DNA of 10,692 nt, taken from an uncultured Faecalibacterium sp. (lineage in GTDB: Bacteria; Bacillota; Clostridia; Oscillospirales; Ruminococcaceae). The translations under genes and the position numbers were made by a program. The stretch's first letter is position 1. Every line of letters starts with the position of its first letter. The stretch spans positions 1 through 10,692 of the forward strand of contig CAKTGS010000070.1 of NCBI GenBank assembly GCA_934561485.1, written 5' to 3'. Shown here one piece after another: positions 1 through 6,467 of this stretch. A model generated the notes under the pieces. It saw only the letters and a program-made list of their open reading frames with translations, had not been told where the DNA came from and did no database searches.

Positions 1-1247
1 TTGCCGCCCTCGCCGCCCTTGGCGAACACCTCGCTCAGCACGCAGGGCACGCCCTGCTCGGCGCACACCTGCTCCACGTAGGCCTGCTCTTCGGCAGTGT
101 CGGTGGGGAAGGCGTTGATGGCCACTACCACCGGCAGGCCGAAGCCGTTTTTCAGGTTGTCGATGTGGCGCACCAGGTTGACTGCACCGGCCTTGACGGC
201 TTCCAGATTGGGCTGGTTCAGGTCAGCCTTGGCTACGCCGCCGTGGCTCTTGAGCGCGCGCACGGTAGCCACCAGCACGCAGGCACTGGGGGCAATGCCG
301 GCATAGCGGCACTTGATGTCCAGGAACTTTTCGGCGCCCAGGTCGGCACCGAAACCGGCCTCGGTGATGGTGTAGTCCGCCAGCGACAGGCTCAGCTTGG
401 TGGCCAGCACGCTGTTGCAGCCGTGGGCGATGTTGGCAAAGGGGCCGCCGTGGATGATGGCGGGGTTGTTTTCCAGTGTTTGCACCAGGTTCGGGTCCAG
501 CGCATCCTTCAGCAGGGCGGTCATGGCACCGGCGGCACCGATCTCACCGGCGGTGACGGGCTTACCATCGTAGGTGTAGGCGCACACGATCTTGGAAAGA
601 CGCTCTTTCAGGTCGGAAATGCTGGTGGCCAGGCAGAAGATGGCCATCACCTCGCTGGCAACGGTAATGTCAAAACCGTCCTCGCGGGGGGTGCCGTTCA
701 CCTTGCCGCCCAGGCCGTCCACAATGAACCGCAGCTGGCGGTCATTCATGTCCATGCAGCGCTTCCAGGTGATGCGGCGGGGGTCGATGTTCAGCGGGTT
801 GCCCTGCTGAATGCTGTTGTCGATCATGGCAGCCAGCAGGTTGTTGGCGGTGCCAATGGCGTGCAGGTCGCCGGTAAAGTGCAGGTTGATGTCCTCCATG
901 GGCACCACCTGGGCATAGCCGCCGCCGGCGGCACCGCCCTTGACGCCGAACACGGGGCCAAGGCTCGGCTCCCGCAGGCAGAGCATGGTCTTTTTGCCCA
1001 GGGCGTTCATGGCATCGGCCAGGCCCACGCTGGTGGTGGTTTTGCCCTCACCGGCCGGAGTAGGGCTGATGGCGGTAACCAGGATCAGCTTGCCCTGCTT
1101 TTTGGCGGAGCGGATCAGGCGGTGGTTGATCTTGGCTTTGTAACGGCCATAAGGGATCACGTCCTCATCGGCCAGACCAAGCTGGGCGGCAATCTCCGTA
1201 ATGGGCTTCATTTTGGCTTCCTGTGCAATCTCAATATCGGTTTTCAT
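1..1247 (-). CDS. fhs: Formate--tetrahydrofolate ligase, 3' end cut off by window edge
   Basis: ATP-dependent ligation of formate to tetrahydrofolate, giving 10-formyl-THF for purine synthesis and one-carbon metabolism in the cytoplasm. Reading the minus strand from ATG at 1247 gives 415 codons with no stop; the family is usually about 555 residues, so roughly the last quarter lies outside the window. Visible signatures are the P-loop TPAGEGKTT (residues 63-71), LREPSLGP (91-98) directly followed by a glycine-rich [14 protein letters not shown] (101-114), and the conserved [12 protein letters not shown] stretch. All are diagnostic for the family. The start is fixed by a near-perfect Shine-Dalgarno AAAGGAGG (about 1255-1262), seven bases upstream. 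The gene has its own long leader with a riboswitch-like element and terminator, and is divergent from the cysteine desulfurase operon. The identification is secure; only the C-terminus is unseen. Confidence 0.97.
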   Translation of the reverse strand, partial: MKTDIEIAQEAKMKPITEIAAQLGLADEDVIPYGRYKAKINHRLIRSAKKQGKLILVTAISPTPAGEGKTTTSVGLADAMNALGKKTMLCLREPSLGPVFGVKGGAAGGGYAQVVPMEDINLHFTGDLHAIGTANNLLAAMIDNSIQQGNPLNIDPRRITWKRCMDMNDRQLRFIVDGLGGKVNGTPREDGFDITVASEVMAIFCLATSISDLKERLSKIVCAYTYDGKPVTAGEIGAAGAMTALLKDALDPNLVQTLENNPAIIHGGPFANIAHGCNSVLATKLSLSLADYTITEAGFGADLGAEKFLDIKCRYAGIAPSACVLVATVRALKSHGGVAKADLNQPNLEAVKAGAVNLVRHIDNLKNGFGLPVVVAINAFPTDTAEEQAYVEQVCAEQGVPCVLSEVFAKGGEGG

Positions 1248-1253
1248 CCTGCA

Positions 1254-1262
1254 TCCTCCTTT
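1254..1262 (-). promoter_or_regulatory. Strong ribosome binding site of fhs
   Basis: The minus strand reads AAAGGAGGA just before the ATG at 1247, with seven bases of spacing. It decides the fhs start. Another ATG at 1254 is out of frame. Confidence 0.85.
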
Positions 1263-1296
1263 GAACCCTCTCAGGCTCACGTTGTTCGCCAGCTGT

Positions 1297-1385
1297 TCCC
1301 CTTTTTGGCTTCGCCATCTTCCCCCGATGGGGGGAGGATGTCCGCTCAGGGAGAGGTGGCAGCGCGCAACGCTGACAGAGAGAGT
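1297..1385. repeat. Two-hairpin intergenic repeat-like element in fhs leader
   Basis: Two inverted repeats lie side by side between the riboswitch terminator and the fhs RBS. The first is an 11-bp stem with arms 1315-1325 (catcttccccc) and 1330-1340, loop 1326-1329. The second has CAGCG (1360-1364) and CGCTG (1370-1374) around a 5-base loop. On the + strand the first is preceded by TTTTTGGCTTCG, and a shorter relative of this half (CTTTGGCTTCCCC, then a G-run) recurs at 8788-8812. The shape and the phrase TTTGGCTTC plus C-run/G-run hairpin resemble short dispersed repeats I associate with Faecalibacterium genomes; that assignment is from memory. No T-tract follows either hairpin on either strand, so they are not terminators. 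The element would be transcribed in the 5' UTR of fhs. Confidence 0.5.
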
Positions 1386-1386
1386 G

Positions 1387-1430
1387 AAACAAAAAGGGCA
1401 GCTTTGCGCAGCAATTGCGCAAGGCTGCCC
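1387..1430 (-). terminator. Intrinsic terminator in fhs leader (riboswitch expression platform)
   Basis: On the minus strand GGGCAGC (1430-1424) pairs with GCTGCCC (1402-1396). After a single C/A mismatch, TTGCGCA pairs with TGCGCAA around the loop ATTGC. That is 14 base pairs, followed at once by TTTTTGTTT. It sits about 140 bases before the fhs start. Its first four bases (GGGC) are also the last four of the riboswitch core CCGTCTGGGC, so core folding and terminator folding exclude each other. This is the classic arrangement for ligand-induced antitermination. Confidence 0.85.
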
Positions 1431-1505
1431 AGACGGTCGGCATTGACTCTCCCGGCATCTTTGCACTGTGGTGCTCCACAAGGTTCCGTCAGCAAAGATG
1501 CGGTC
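1427..1505 (-). ncRNA. ZTP (pfl)-like riboswitch upstream of fhs
   Basis: Known family: ZTP/ZMP riboswitches (pfl motif) commonly precede fhs and other folate or purine genes. They have a P1/P2 hairpin with a conserved internal loop containing CUGGCG, and a 3' core CCGCCUGGGC; the two join in a pseudoknot. Seen here on the minus strand: a perfect 9-bp P1 (CATCTTTGC 1500-1492 with GCAAAGATG 1464-1456); internal loop beginning at C1492 with CTGACGGAAC; P2 TGTGG/CCACA with loop AGCA; and 3' core CCGTCTGGGC (1436-1427). GACGG (1490-1486) can pair with CCGTC (1436-1432). Relative to the consensus, GGCG has become GACG and CGCC has become CGTC, so pairing is kept. The core overlaps the terminator. 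Weak point: the usual GGGGAG-type segment returning from P2 to P1 is only GU here. The THF riboswitch consensus does not fit. Assignment is likely, but it is a divergent example. Confidence 0.72.
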
Positions 1506-1516
1506 TCTATGCAGTA

Positions 1517-1546
1517 AAGATAGCACACCGCAGGGGTGTTTGTCAA
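1517..1546 (-). promoter_or_regulatory. fhs promoter
   Basis: Minus strand -35 TTGACA (1546-1541, perfect) and -10 TATCTT (1522-1517) with an 18-base spacer (17 if read as CTATCT). Transcription would begin near 1510, just before the riboswitch P1 stem. The spacer holds a small inverted repeat, ACACC-CCTGC-GGTGT (1539-1525), which could be an operator but may be chance. Confidence 0.8.
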
Positions 1547-1567
1547 GGAAAAACAGCGCTAAATATT

Positions 1568-1596
1568 TTGCGTTATAGAATGATTTGTGCTATACT
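1568..1596 (+). promoter_or_regulatory. Promoter of the cysteine desulfurase-thiI-cinA operon
   Basis: -35-like TTGCGT (1568-1573), 17-base spacer, -10 TATACT (1591-1596). The predicted start near 1603 lies downstream of the GTG at 1587, so that longer reading-frame start cannot be used from this promoter. It leaves a short leader before the ATG at 1641. It is divergent from the fhs promoter, with about 20 bases between the two -35 boxes. Confidence 0.7.
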
Positions 1597-1640
1597 TATC
1601 ATGGTTTACTATGAAATTTGAGAAAGCAGGAATCCCTTTT

Positions 1641-2792
1641 ATGCTGCAAAATCCTGAATTGCATTATCTGGATAACGCCGCCACCACCATGGTGGCCCCC
1701 GAAGTGGCGGACGTGATCGACAAAGCCATGCGGGAGCACTGGGCCAACCCTTCCAGCCTGTACGGCCCCGGTGCCCGCAGCGAAGAAGCACTGAACACTG
1801 CCCGTGCTGCGGTGGCCCGCACCCTGGGCTGCAAGGCGAAAGAGCTGTATTTTACCGCCTGCGGCAGCGAGAGCAACAATCTGGCACTGCTGGGGGCAGC
1901 CCGCACCCGCACCTTTGGCAAAAATATCGTGGTATCCGGCTTTGAGCACCCCAGCGTGCAGCGCCCGCTGGAAGATCTGGCAAAGCGGGGCTACAACGTC
2001 ACGGTGATCAAGCCCCGGGCAGACGGCACGCTGGACATCAACGAGATGCTGGAGCACGTGGACAAAAACACCATCCTTGTGGCCTGTATGATGGTAAACA
2101 ACGAGGTGGGCACCCGCAACGCGGTGGAGCGCCTGGCTGCCGAGGTCAAACGCCGCAACAGCCGCACCATCGTCCATGTGGATGCGGTGCAGGCCTGGAT
2201 GCGGGTGGCTATCAAGCTGGATAACATCGACACCCTGTCGGTGAGCGGGCACAAGATCCACGCTCCCAAGGGCATTGGCGCGCTGTACCTCTCCGACCGG
2301 CTGGTGCAGGCTTTCCAGCCGCCGTATCTGGGCGGCGAGCAGGAGCGCGGCCTGCGCCCCGGCACCGAAAATCTGCCCTACGCCATGGGCCTTGCCGCGG
2401 CAGCTACCCGCCTTGCCAAAACGATGCACAGCCGCGACAACGCCATGCGGGCATTGAACCAGCGCCTGCGGGAGGGGCTGAAAGCTTTCCCGGAAGTGGT
2501 GATCAACAGCCCGGACGATGCCGTGCCGGAAGTGCTGAACTTCAGCGAGAATGCCATCAAGAGCGAAACCATGCTGGCCTGGCTGGCCGAAGCACAGATC
2601 TACGTTTCCTCGGCCAGTGCCTGTGGGCGGGGCCAGCCCAGCCACACGCTGGCGGCCATGGGCCGCGACCCGCTGGCCATCGACACGGCCATCCGCGTTT
2701 CCTTCTGCGGCGACAACACCCCGGAGGATGTGGATGCCTTTCTCAACCGCTTCGAGGACGGCATGAAGCATTTGCAGAAAATCAAAAAATAA
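1641..2792 (+). CDS. NifS/IscS-type cysteine desulfurase partnered with ThiI
   Basis: PLP enzyme that takes sulfur from L-cysteine and passes it as a persulfide to an acceptor. 383 residues from ATG 1641, normal for the class V aminotransferase-fold desulfurases. Seen: LDNAATT near the N-terminus (residues 10-16), H103 in FEHPSV, VDAVQAW with D181 and Q184, PLP-binding SGHK with K205, GGEQERGLRPGTEN (231-244), and catalytic C328 in SSASAC. All active-site residues are present. The start is chosen because GCAGGA (1626-1631) is suitably spaced; ATG 1611 has no ribosome site and GTG 1587 precedes the predicted transcript start. It is followed 18 bases later by thiI. Dedicated desulfurase-thiI pairs (NifZ-ThiI in Bacillus subtilis) supply sulfur for 4-thiouridine in tRNA, so that is the inferred job; a general Fe-S role cannot be excluded. 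Confidence 0.95.
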   Translation: MLQNPELHYLDNAATTMVAPEVADVIDKAMREHWANPSSLYGPGARSEEALNTARAAVARTLGCKAKELYFTACGSESNNLALLGAARTRTFGKNIVVSGFEHPSVQRPLEDLAKRGYNVTVIKPRADGTLDINEMLEHVDKNTILVACMMVNNEVGTRNAVERLAAEVKRRNSRTIVHVDAVQAWMRVAIKLDNIDTLSVSGHKIHAPKGIGALYLSDRLVQAFQPPYLGGEQERGLRPGTENLPYAMGLAAAATRLAKTMHSRDNAMRALNQRLREGLKAFPEVVINSPDDAVPEVLNFSENAIKSETMLAWLAEAQIYVSSASACGRGQPSHTLAAMGRDPLAIDTAIRVSFCGDNTPEDVDAFLNRFEDGMKHLQKIKK

Positions 2793-2810
2793 TCAGGAGT
2801 TACAACATTT

Positions 2811-4010
2811 ATGCATGAAATCATTATGGGCTACCAGGGCGAAATGTCCCTGAAAGGCCTCAACCGCAACCAGTTCGAGTCGGCCATGATGAAGATCCTG
2901 CGCTACCGACTCAAGACCGTGGGCAAGTTCAAGGTGTACTGCACCCAGTCCACCTTTTATATGGAGCCCGAGGAAGAGGACGTGGACATGGACCTGGCCT
3001 TCGACCGGGTGAGCAAGGTGTTCGGCCTGGCGGCCCTCAGCCGCGCTGTGGTCTGCGACAAGGACTTTGACACCATCTGCCAGACCGCCGAAGGCTACCT
3101 TGGCGCCAGCCTGCACGGCATCCTCACCTTTAAGGTGGAGGCCCGCCGCTCCGACAAGAGCTATCCCATGACAAGCCCGGAGCTGATGCGGGAGCTGGGT
3201 GCTTACCTGCTGGGCAAGCACAACTACCTCCGGGTGGACGTGCACAACCCGGATTTCAAGGTTATCGTGGAAATTCGTGATTACGGTGCGTATATTCATG
3301 GCCCGAAAGTACCGGGTGAGGGCGGCCTGCCCGTGGGCACCAGCGGCCGTGCGCTGAATATGCTGTCCGGCGGCATCGACAGCCCGGTGGCCGCTTACCG
3401 CATGGCAAAGCGCGGCCTGGCCCTGGATCACATCCATTTTGCATCCCCTCCGTATACTTCGGAACGTGCAAAACTAAAAGTTAAAGCACTGGCCCAGCTC
3501 ACCAGCATTTACACCGGCAGCTCCAATTTGTTTGTGGTGCCCTACACGAAACCTCAGGAATACATCCGGGATAATGCCCCGGATGTGCTGTTCACGGTGC
3601 TGATGCGCCGCAGCATGATGCGCATTGCCAATGTCATTGCCAAAAAGCAGGGCTGCGAGGCCCTGATCACCGGCGAGAGCCTGGCCCAGGTGGCCAGCCA
3701 GACCGTCAAGGCTCTGCAGTGCACCGATGCCGCTCAGGACCTGCCCATCCTGCGTCCTCTCATCGGCATGGACAAGACCGAGATCGTGGAGACGGCCCGC
3801 CATATCAATACCTTCGAGACCAGCATCCTGCCCTATGAGGACTGCTGCACCATCTTCACGCCCCCGCACCCGAAGATCCGCCCCGAGCTGGCCGAGATCC
3901 TGGAAGCCGAAGCTGCCATGCCGGGCCTTGCCGCACTGGAAGCCGAGGCCGCCGAGAACGCCGAGCGCATCCGCATCCGCATCACCGATCAGGTAGAATT
4001 TGAGGGTTGA
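2811..4010 (+). CDS. thiI: tRNA 4-thiouridine synthase ThiI (short form, no rhodanese domain)
   Basis: Adenylates U8 of tRNA and replaces its oxygen with sulfur to give 4-thiouridine; in some bacteria the protein also feeds thiazole synthesis. 399 residues. Order: N-terminal ferredoxin-like region (about 1-57), THUMP RNA-binding domain (about 58-166), then the PP-loop ATP pyrophosphatase domain with SGGIDSPVA (186-194), GESLAQVASQT (288-298) and a cysteine pair in EDCCTIFTPPHP (C345/C346), one of which should be the sulfur-carrying residue. The protein stops there, without the C-terminal rhodanese domain of E. coli ThiI. This is usual in Firmicutes, where a partner desulfurase delivers sulfur directly, and that partner is the gene just upstream. 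RBS AGGAG (2795-2799), 11 bases before the ATG. No thiamine genes are in the window, so tRNA modification is the likelier role. Confidence 0.96.
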   Translation: MHEIIMGYQGEMSLKGLNRNQFESAMMKILRYRLKTVGKFKVYCTQSTFYMEPEEEDVDMDLAFDRVSKVFGLAALSRAVVCDKDFDTICQTAEGYLGASLHGILTFKVEARRSDKSYPMTSPELMRELGAYLLGKHNYLRVDVHNPDFKVIVEIRDYGAYIHGPKVPGEGGLPVGTSGRALNMLSGGIDSPVAAYRMAKRGLALDHIHFASPPYTSERAKLKVKALAQLTSIYTGSSNLFVVPYTKPQEYIRDNAPDVLFTVLMRRSMMRIANVIAKKQGCEALITGESLAQVASQTVKALQCTDAAQDLPILRPLIGMDKTEIVETARHINTFETSILPYEDCCTIFTPPHPKIRPELAEILEAEAAMPGLAALEAEAAENAERIRIRITDQVEFEG

Positions 4011-4017
4011 TTTATCC

Positions 4018-5346
4018 ATGACTGCAGAAATCATCAGTGTAGGCACCGAGCTGCTGCTCGGCAATATTTTGAACACCAATGCCCAGTACCTCAGCCGGGA
4101 ACTGGCCGCATTGGGCATTACCGTCCAGCGGGAAAGCACCATTGGCGACAACCACAGCCGACTGGCCGATTTTGTCAACGAAGCGAAGCAGCGGTGTGAT
4201 CTGCTGGTGTTCACCGGCGGCCTTGGCCCCACAGCGGACGACCTGACCAAGGAGACGGTGGCCGCCTGCTTTGGCGACACCCTGATGTTTGACGAAGAAG
4301 AGTGGGACAAGATCGTTTCTTACTTTGCCCGCACGGGCCGCGAGACCACCCCCAACAACCGCAAGCAGGCCATGGTGCCGGTGCACGGCCACAAGGTGAT
4401 CAACAACCACGGCACGGCCCCCGGGGCCTGGTTTGAGCAGGACGGCCATTGTGCCGTGCTGATGCCCGGCGTGCCCCACGAGATGAAGGCCATGTGGAAA
4501 GAGCAGGTGTGCCCGCTGCTTCTGGCACGGCAGAACTGCGCCCTGCACAGCCTGACCCTGCGGGTGCTGGGGGGCGAGAGCAACCTGGAATATCAGGTGC
4601 GGGATCTGCTGGAACATGCAAACCCCACGGCTGCCATTTACTGCAAGACCGGTGAATGTGAGATCCGCATCACGGCCCGGGCCGAAAACGACACAGAAGC
4701 CGAAAAAATGTGCCGCGCCTACGCCACAAAGTTCTATGATCTGCTGGGCGATGCGGTGTATGATGAGGATGTGGCCGGCCTGGAAGAAACGCTGGTGCAC
4801 ACCCTGCAGGCCAAAGGGCTGACCGTTGCCACGGCCGAAAGCTGCACGGGCGGCATGATCGCCCAGCGCATTACAAATGTGTCCGGGGCCAGCGAGGTGT
4901 TCGGCTACGGCTTTGTTACCTACTGGGAGCAGGCCAAGGCCAGGCTGGTGGGCGTGGAGCCGGAAGTCATTGCCCGGTACAATGTGGTGTCCGCCCCGGT
5001 GGCGGCGCAGATGGCGCTGGGGGCTGCACAGGCAGCCGGTGCCGACATTGGTATCAGCGTTACCGGCGTGGCCGGGCCTGCCGGCGGCGATGCCGTGCGG
5101 CCGGTGGGCACCGTGTATCTGGGCGCTGCCCGGGGCGGGACTGTCTATGTCAAAAAGCTGTTCGTCTCCCGCCCGGACCGTGCGCTGGTCCGTGCCCGTG
5201 CGGCGCAGACGGCGCTGGAACTGGCACTGCGTCTGGCGCAGGGCAAGACCCCGGCCGGTACGGTGCCGCTGGCCGCAGAGGCTCGGCAGGACGATGCCGC
5301 ACTGGCAGCGCTGAATGCTGCATTCCTCGGCACCACGACAGAATAA
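4018..5346 (+). CDS. cinA: CinA: competence/damage-inducible protein with NMN deamidase domain
   Basis: 442 residues, two domains as in the family. The N-terminal molybdopterin-binding-like domain (COG1058 type, about 1-165) has ISVGTELLLG (6-15) and FTGGLGPTADDLT (65-77). A linking domain (about 175-250) follows, then the C-terminal PncC/NMN amidohydrolase domain (about 254-410) with ATAESCTGG (271-279, catalytic serine S275), SVTGVAGPAGG (347-357) and RPVGTVYLG (361-369). The C-terminal domain converts nicotinamide mononucleotide to nicotinic acid mononucleotide in NAD recycling; some CinA proteins also hydrolyse ADP-ribose. All PncC signatures are intact. About 30 residues of Ala-rich tail follow the domain. 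ATG 4018 is chosen over TTG 4000 because GAGGG (4002-4006) is well spaced and the thiI stop lies just upstream. It is in the thiI operon, with a 7-base gap. Confidence 0.95.
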   Translation: MTAEIISVGTELLLGNILNTNAQYLSRELAALGITVQRESTIGDNHSRLADFVNEAKQRCDLLVFTGGLGPTADDLTKETVAACFGDTLMFDEEEWDKIVSYFARTGRETTPNNRKQAMVPVHGHKVINNHGTAPGAWFEQDGHCAVLMPGVPHEMKAMWKEQVCPLLLARQNCALHSLTLRVLGGESNLEYQVRDLLEHANPTAAIYCKTGECEIRITARAENDTEAEKMCRAYATKFYDLLGDAVYDEDVAGLEETLVHTLQAKGLTVATAESCTGGMIAQRITNVSGASEVFGYGFVTYWEQAKARLVGVEPEVIARYNVVSAPVAAQMALGAAQAAGADIGISVTGVAGPAGGDAVRPVGTVYLGAARGGTVYVKKLFVSRPDRALVRARAAQTALELALRLAQGKTPAGTVPLAAEARQDDAALAALNAAFLGTTTE

Positions 5347-5348
5347 AA

Positions 5349-5374
5349 GCGGCCCGCGCAGGCCGCGGGGGTGA
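5349..5374 (+). promoter_or_regulatory. GC hairpin plus ribosome binding site before the cinA paralog
   Basis: GCGGCC (5349-5354) and GGCCGC (5361-5366) form a 6-bp stem with loop CGCGCA, beginning two bases after the cinA stop. GGGGGTGAG follows directly and serves as the Shine-Dalgarno for a TTG start at 5381. There is no T-tract, so it is not a terminator. The tight stem abutting the ribosome site could limit initiation, but this is inference. Confidence 0.45.
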
Positions 5375-5380
5375 GATGCT

Positions 5381-6301
5381 TTGACAAACGAACAAAACGG
5401 GCAGACAAGCTGTGTGCTGCGGCTGTTTGGCACCTCGGTGCTCAGCGTGCAGCAGGCGGCGGCTGCGCTGCCGCCGCAATGGCAGCTGCGGGCACAGTGC
5501 CGCAGCCGGGGAGCCGAGACCCTGCTGGCCCTGCAGGCACAGACCGCCGAGGGCCTGCGCAAGGCACGGCAGAGCCTGGCCGCCTGCTTTGCGGCGGACC
5601 TGTACGGTGAAGGGGAGAGCGGCCTGGCGTCTGCCGCAGTGCAGGCGCTGGAACGCCACCACAAGCTGCTGGTCTGCAGCGATGCAGCGGCCGGGCAGCT
5701 GCTGGAAACCCGGCTGGAAACCGTGCCCGGGGCCGAAAAAGTGTTCGATTTTGGTGCCATGAGCTATGCCGATGCAAAAGTGGGAGCGCAGATCGCCCGG
5801 CAGGCACAGCGCCATGGGGCCGCCGATGCCGCCGCGCAGGTGCTGGCCCGGGTGCAGGCTGCGCAGCACCTGGTGGGAACAGAATTGGCCGCCGGCTGCC
5901 TGGAACAGCCGGAGCAGTGTCTGCTGGTGCTGGGTACCAAAAAGGGCTGCTGGCTGCGCACCGTGTACCAGGAGGACGGCCCGGCGCTGTGGCTGCTGGA
6001 TATGATCCGCCGGGCCGCCTGCGGCCTGCCCCAGGCCCAGGGGACAAGCTGGCAGCGTTACCGCGACCCGGTGCCGGAAACAGCCCGGATACCGTCTGCC
6101 CCGCAGGCACCGGCGGCTCCGGCTGCAAAGTCCTGCAAAAAGCATAGGCTGCGCAGGGTTTTGCAGGTGCTTGTGCTGCTGGTCCTGGCCGCTCTGGCGG
6201 CGGGCTGGTGGTATACCGGCGGTGATCTGACCGCCCTGCCGCAGATGCTGCAGCGCTTTGGTGCAGAAAGCGCACCGCACGCCGGGGCAAAACTGTTATA
6301 A
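5381..6301 (+). CDS. Membrane-anchored degenerate CinA-like protein (pseudoenzyme)
   Basis: 306 residues from TTG 5381; the only in-frame start with a ribosome site, since ATG 5376 hits a stop at once. No family signature is obvious, but by eye it tracks the second half of the neighbouring CinA. Residues about 10-78 resemble the CinA linking region (CVLRLFGTSVLS versus LTLRVLGGESNL). Residues 81-129 align without gaps to CinA 254-302 (GAEKVFDFGAMSY versus GASEVFGYGFVTY). LLVLGTKKGCWLRTVY (181-196) matches the strand pair after RPVGTVYLG. The catalytic ESCTGG of CinA is DAAAGQ here (101-106), with alanine for the catalytic serine, and SVTGVAGP is also lost, so NMN deamidase activity is not expected. 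A Pro/Ala linker (about 229-249) and basic KKHRLRR precede one membrane helix (about 260-277), leaving about 28 residues outside; the CinA-like part should be cytoplasmic. Last gene of the operon. Function unknown; homology needs a profile search. Confidence 0.8.
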   Translation: MTNEQNGQTSCVLRLFGTSVLSVQQAAAALPPQWQLRAQCRSRGAETLLALQAQTAEGLRKARQSLAACFAADLYGEGESGLASAAVQALERHHKLLVCSDAAAGQLLETRLETVPGAEKVFDFGAMSYADAKVGAQIARQAQRHGAADAAAQVLARVQAAQHLVGTELAAGCLEQPEQCLLVLGTKKGCWLRTVYQEDGPALWLLDMIRRAACGLPQAQGTSWQRYRDPVPETARIPSAPQAPAAPAAKSCKKHRLRRVLQVLVLLVLAALAAGWWYTGGDLTALPQMLQRFGAESAPHAGAKLL

Positions 6302-6308
6302 CGGCAGA

Positions 6309-6357
6309 ATACCGTTCTGTGTTCCGAAAACCGGAAAACACAGAACGGTATTTTTTT
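6309..6357 (+). terminator. Strong terminator ending the desulfurase-cinA operon
   Basis: Long stem: ATACCGTTCTGTG (6310-6322) pairs with CACAGAACGGTAT. It is extended by TTCCG/CGGAA after a small AA bulge, with loop AAAAC, and followed by seven T residues on the + strand. It lies seven bases after the stop of the last operon gene. Confidence 0.92.
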
Positions 6358-6367
6358 ATCAAAAGGT

Positions 6368-6397
6368 CTTACAAAATACGGGAGAGCTTGCTATAAT
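6368..6397 (+). promoter_or_regulatory. Promoter of the FMN-binding lipoprotein gene
   Basis: Perfect -10 TATAAT (6392-6397) preceded by TGC, an extended -10. A -35-like CTTACA lies at 6368-6373 with an 18-base spacer. It starts right after the preceding terminator, so this gene is an independent unit. Leader of about 65 bases. Confidence 0.75.
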
Positions 6398-6467
6398 TTA
6401 TCCCGTTATGGTACATCGTACTAAAAATAAACAAAACAGATTCCAGAAAGCAAGGAGAAAAAGAAGT

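Noticed and set aside
1315..1340. C-run/G-run hairpin as a terminator
   Set aside because: No T-tract on either strand after the stem, and it lies inside the fhs leader, where termination would prevent expression under all conditions.
1427..1505. Tetrahydrofolate (THF) riboswitch instead of ZTP type
   Set aside because: The conserved blocks of the THF class as I know them are not present, while the CUGRCG loop, CCGYCUGGGC core and terminator overlap match the ZTP class.
165..1517. 450-codon open frame on the + strand opposite fhs
   Set aside because: It is the mirror of a highly conserved fhs coding sequence. Its protein is low-complexity Gly/His/Val/Gln-rich, has no ribosome site, and runs through the fhs promoter and riboswitch.
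1587..1640. Longer N-terminus of the cysteine desulfurase (GTG 1587 or ATG 1611)
   Set aside because: GTG 1587 precedes the predicted transcription start, and ATG 1611 lacks a ribosome site. ATG 1641 has GCAGGA at good spacing and matches the usual family N-terminus.
3430..3500. Local A/T-richer patch in thiI as a sign of recombination
   Set aside because: The reading frame and conserved ThiI sequence continue unbroken on both sides; the patch is short and within normal variation.
4012..5760. 582-codon open frame on the minus strand across cinA and the next gene
   Set aside because: It is antisense to two genes with clear ribosome sites and CinA motifs. The translation is rich in Gly, His, Ala and Ser with no motif; a high-GC artefact.
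6258..6467. Longer N-terminus of the FMN-binding protein
   Set aside because: It would run through the operon terminator and the promoter of the gene, and would bury the signal peptide. ATG 6468 has a good ribosome site and a proper lipoprotein signal.
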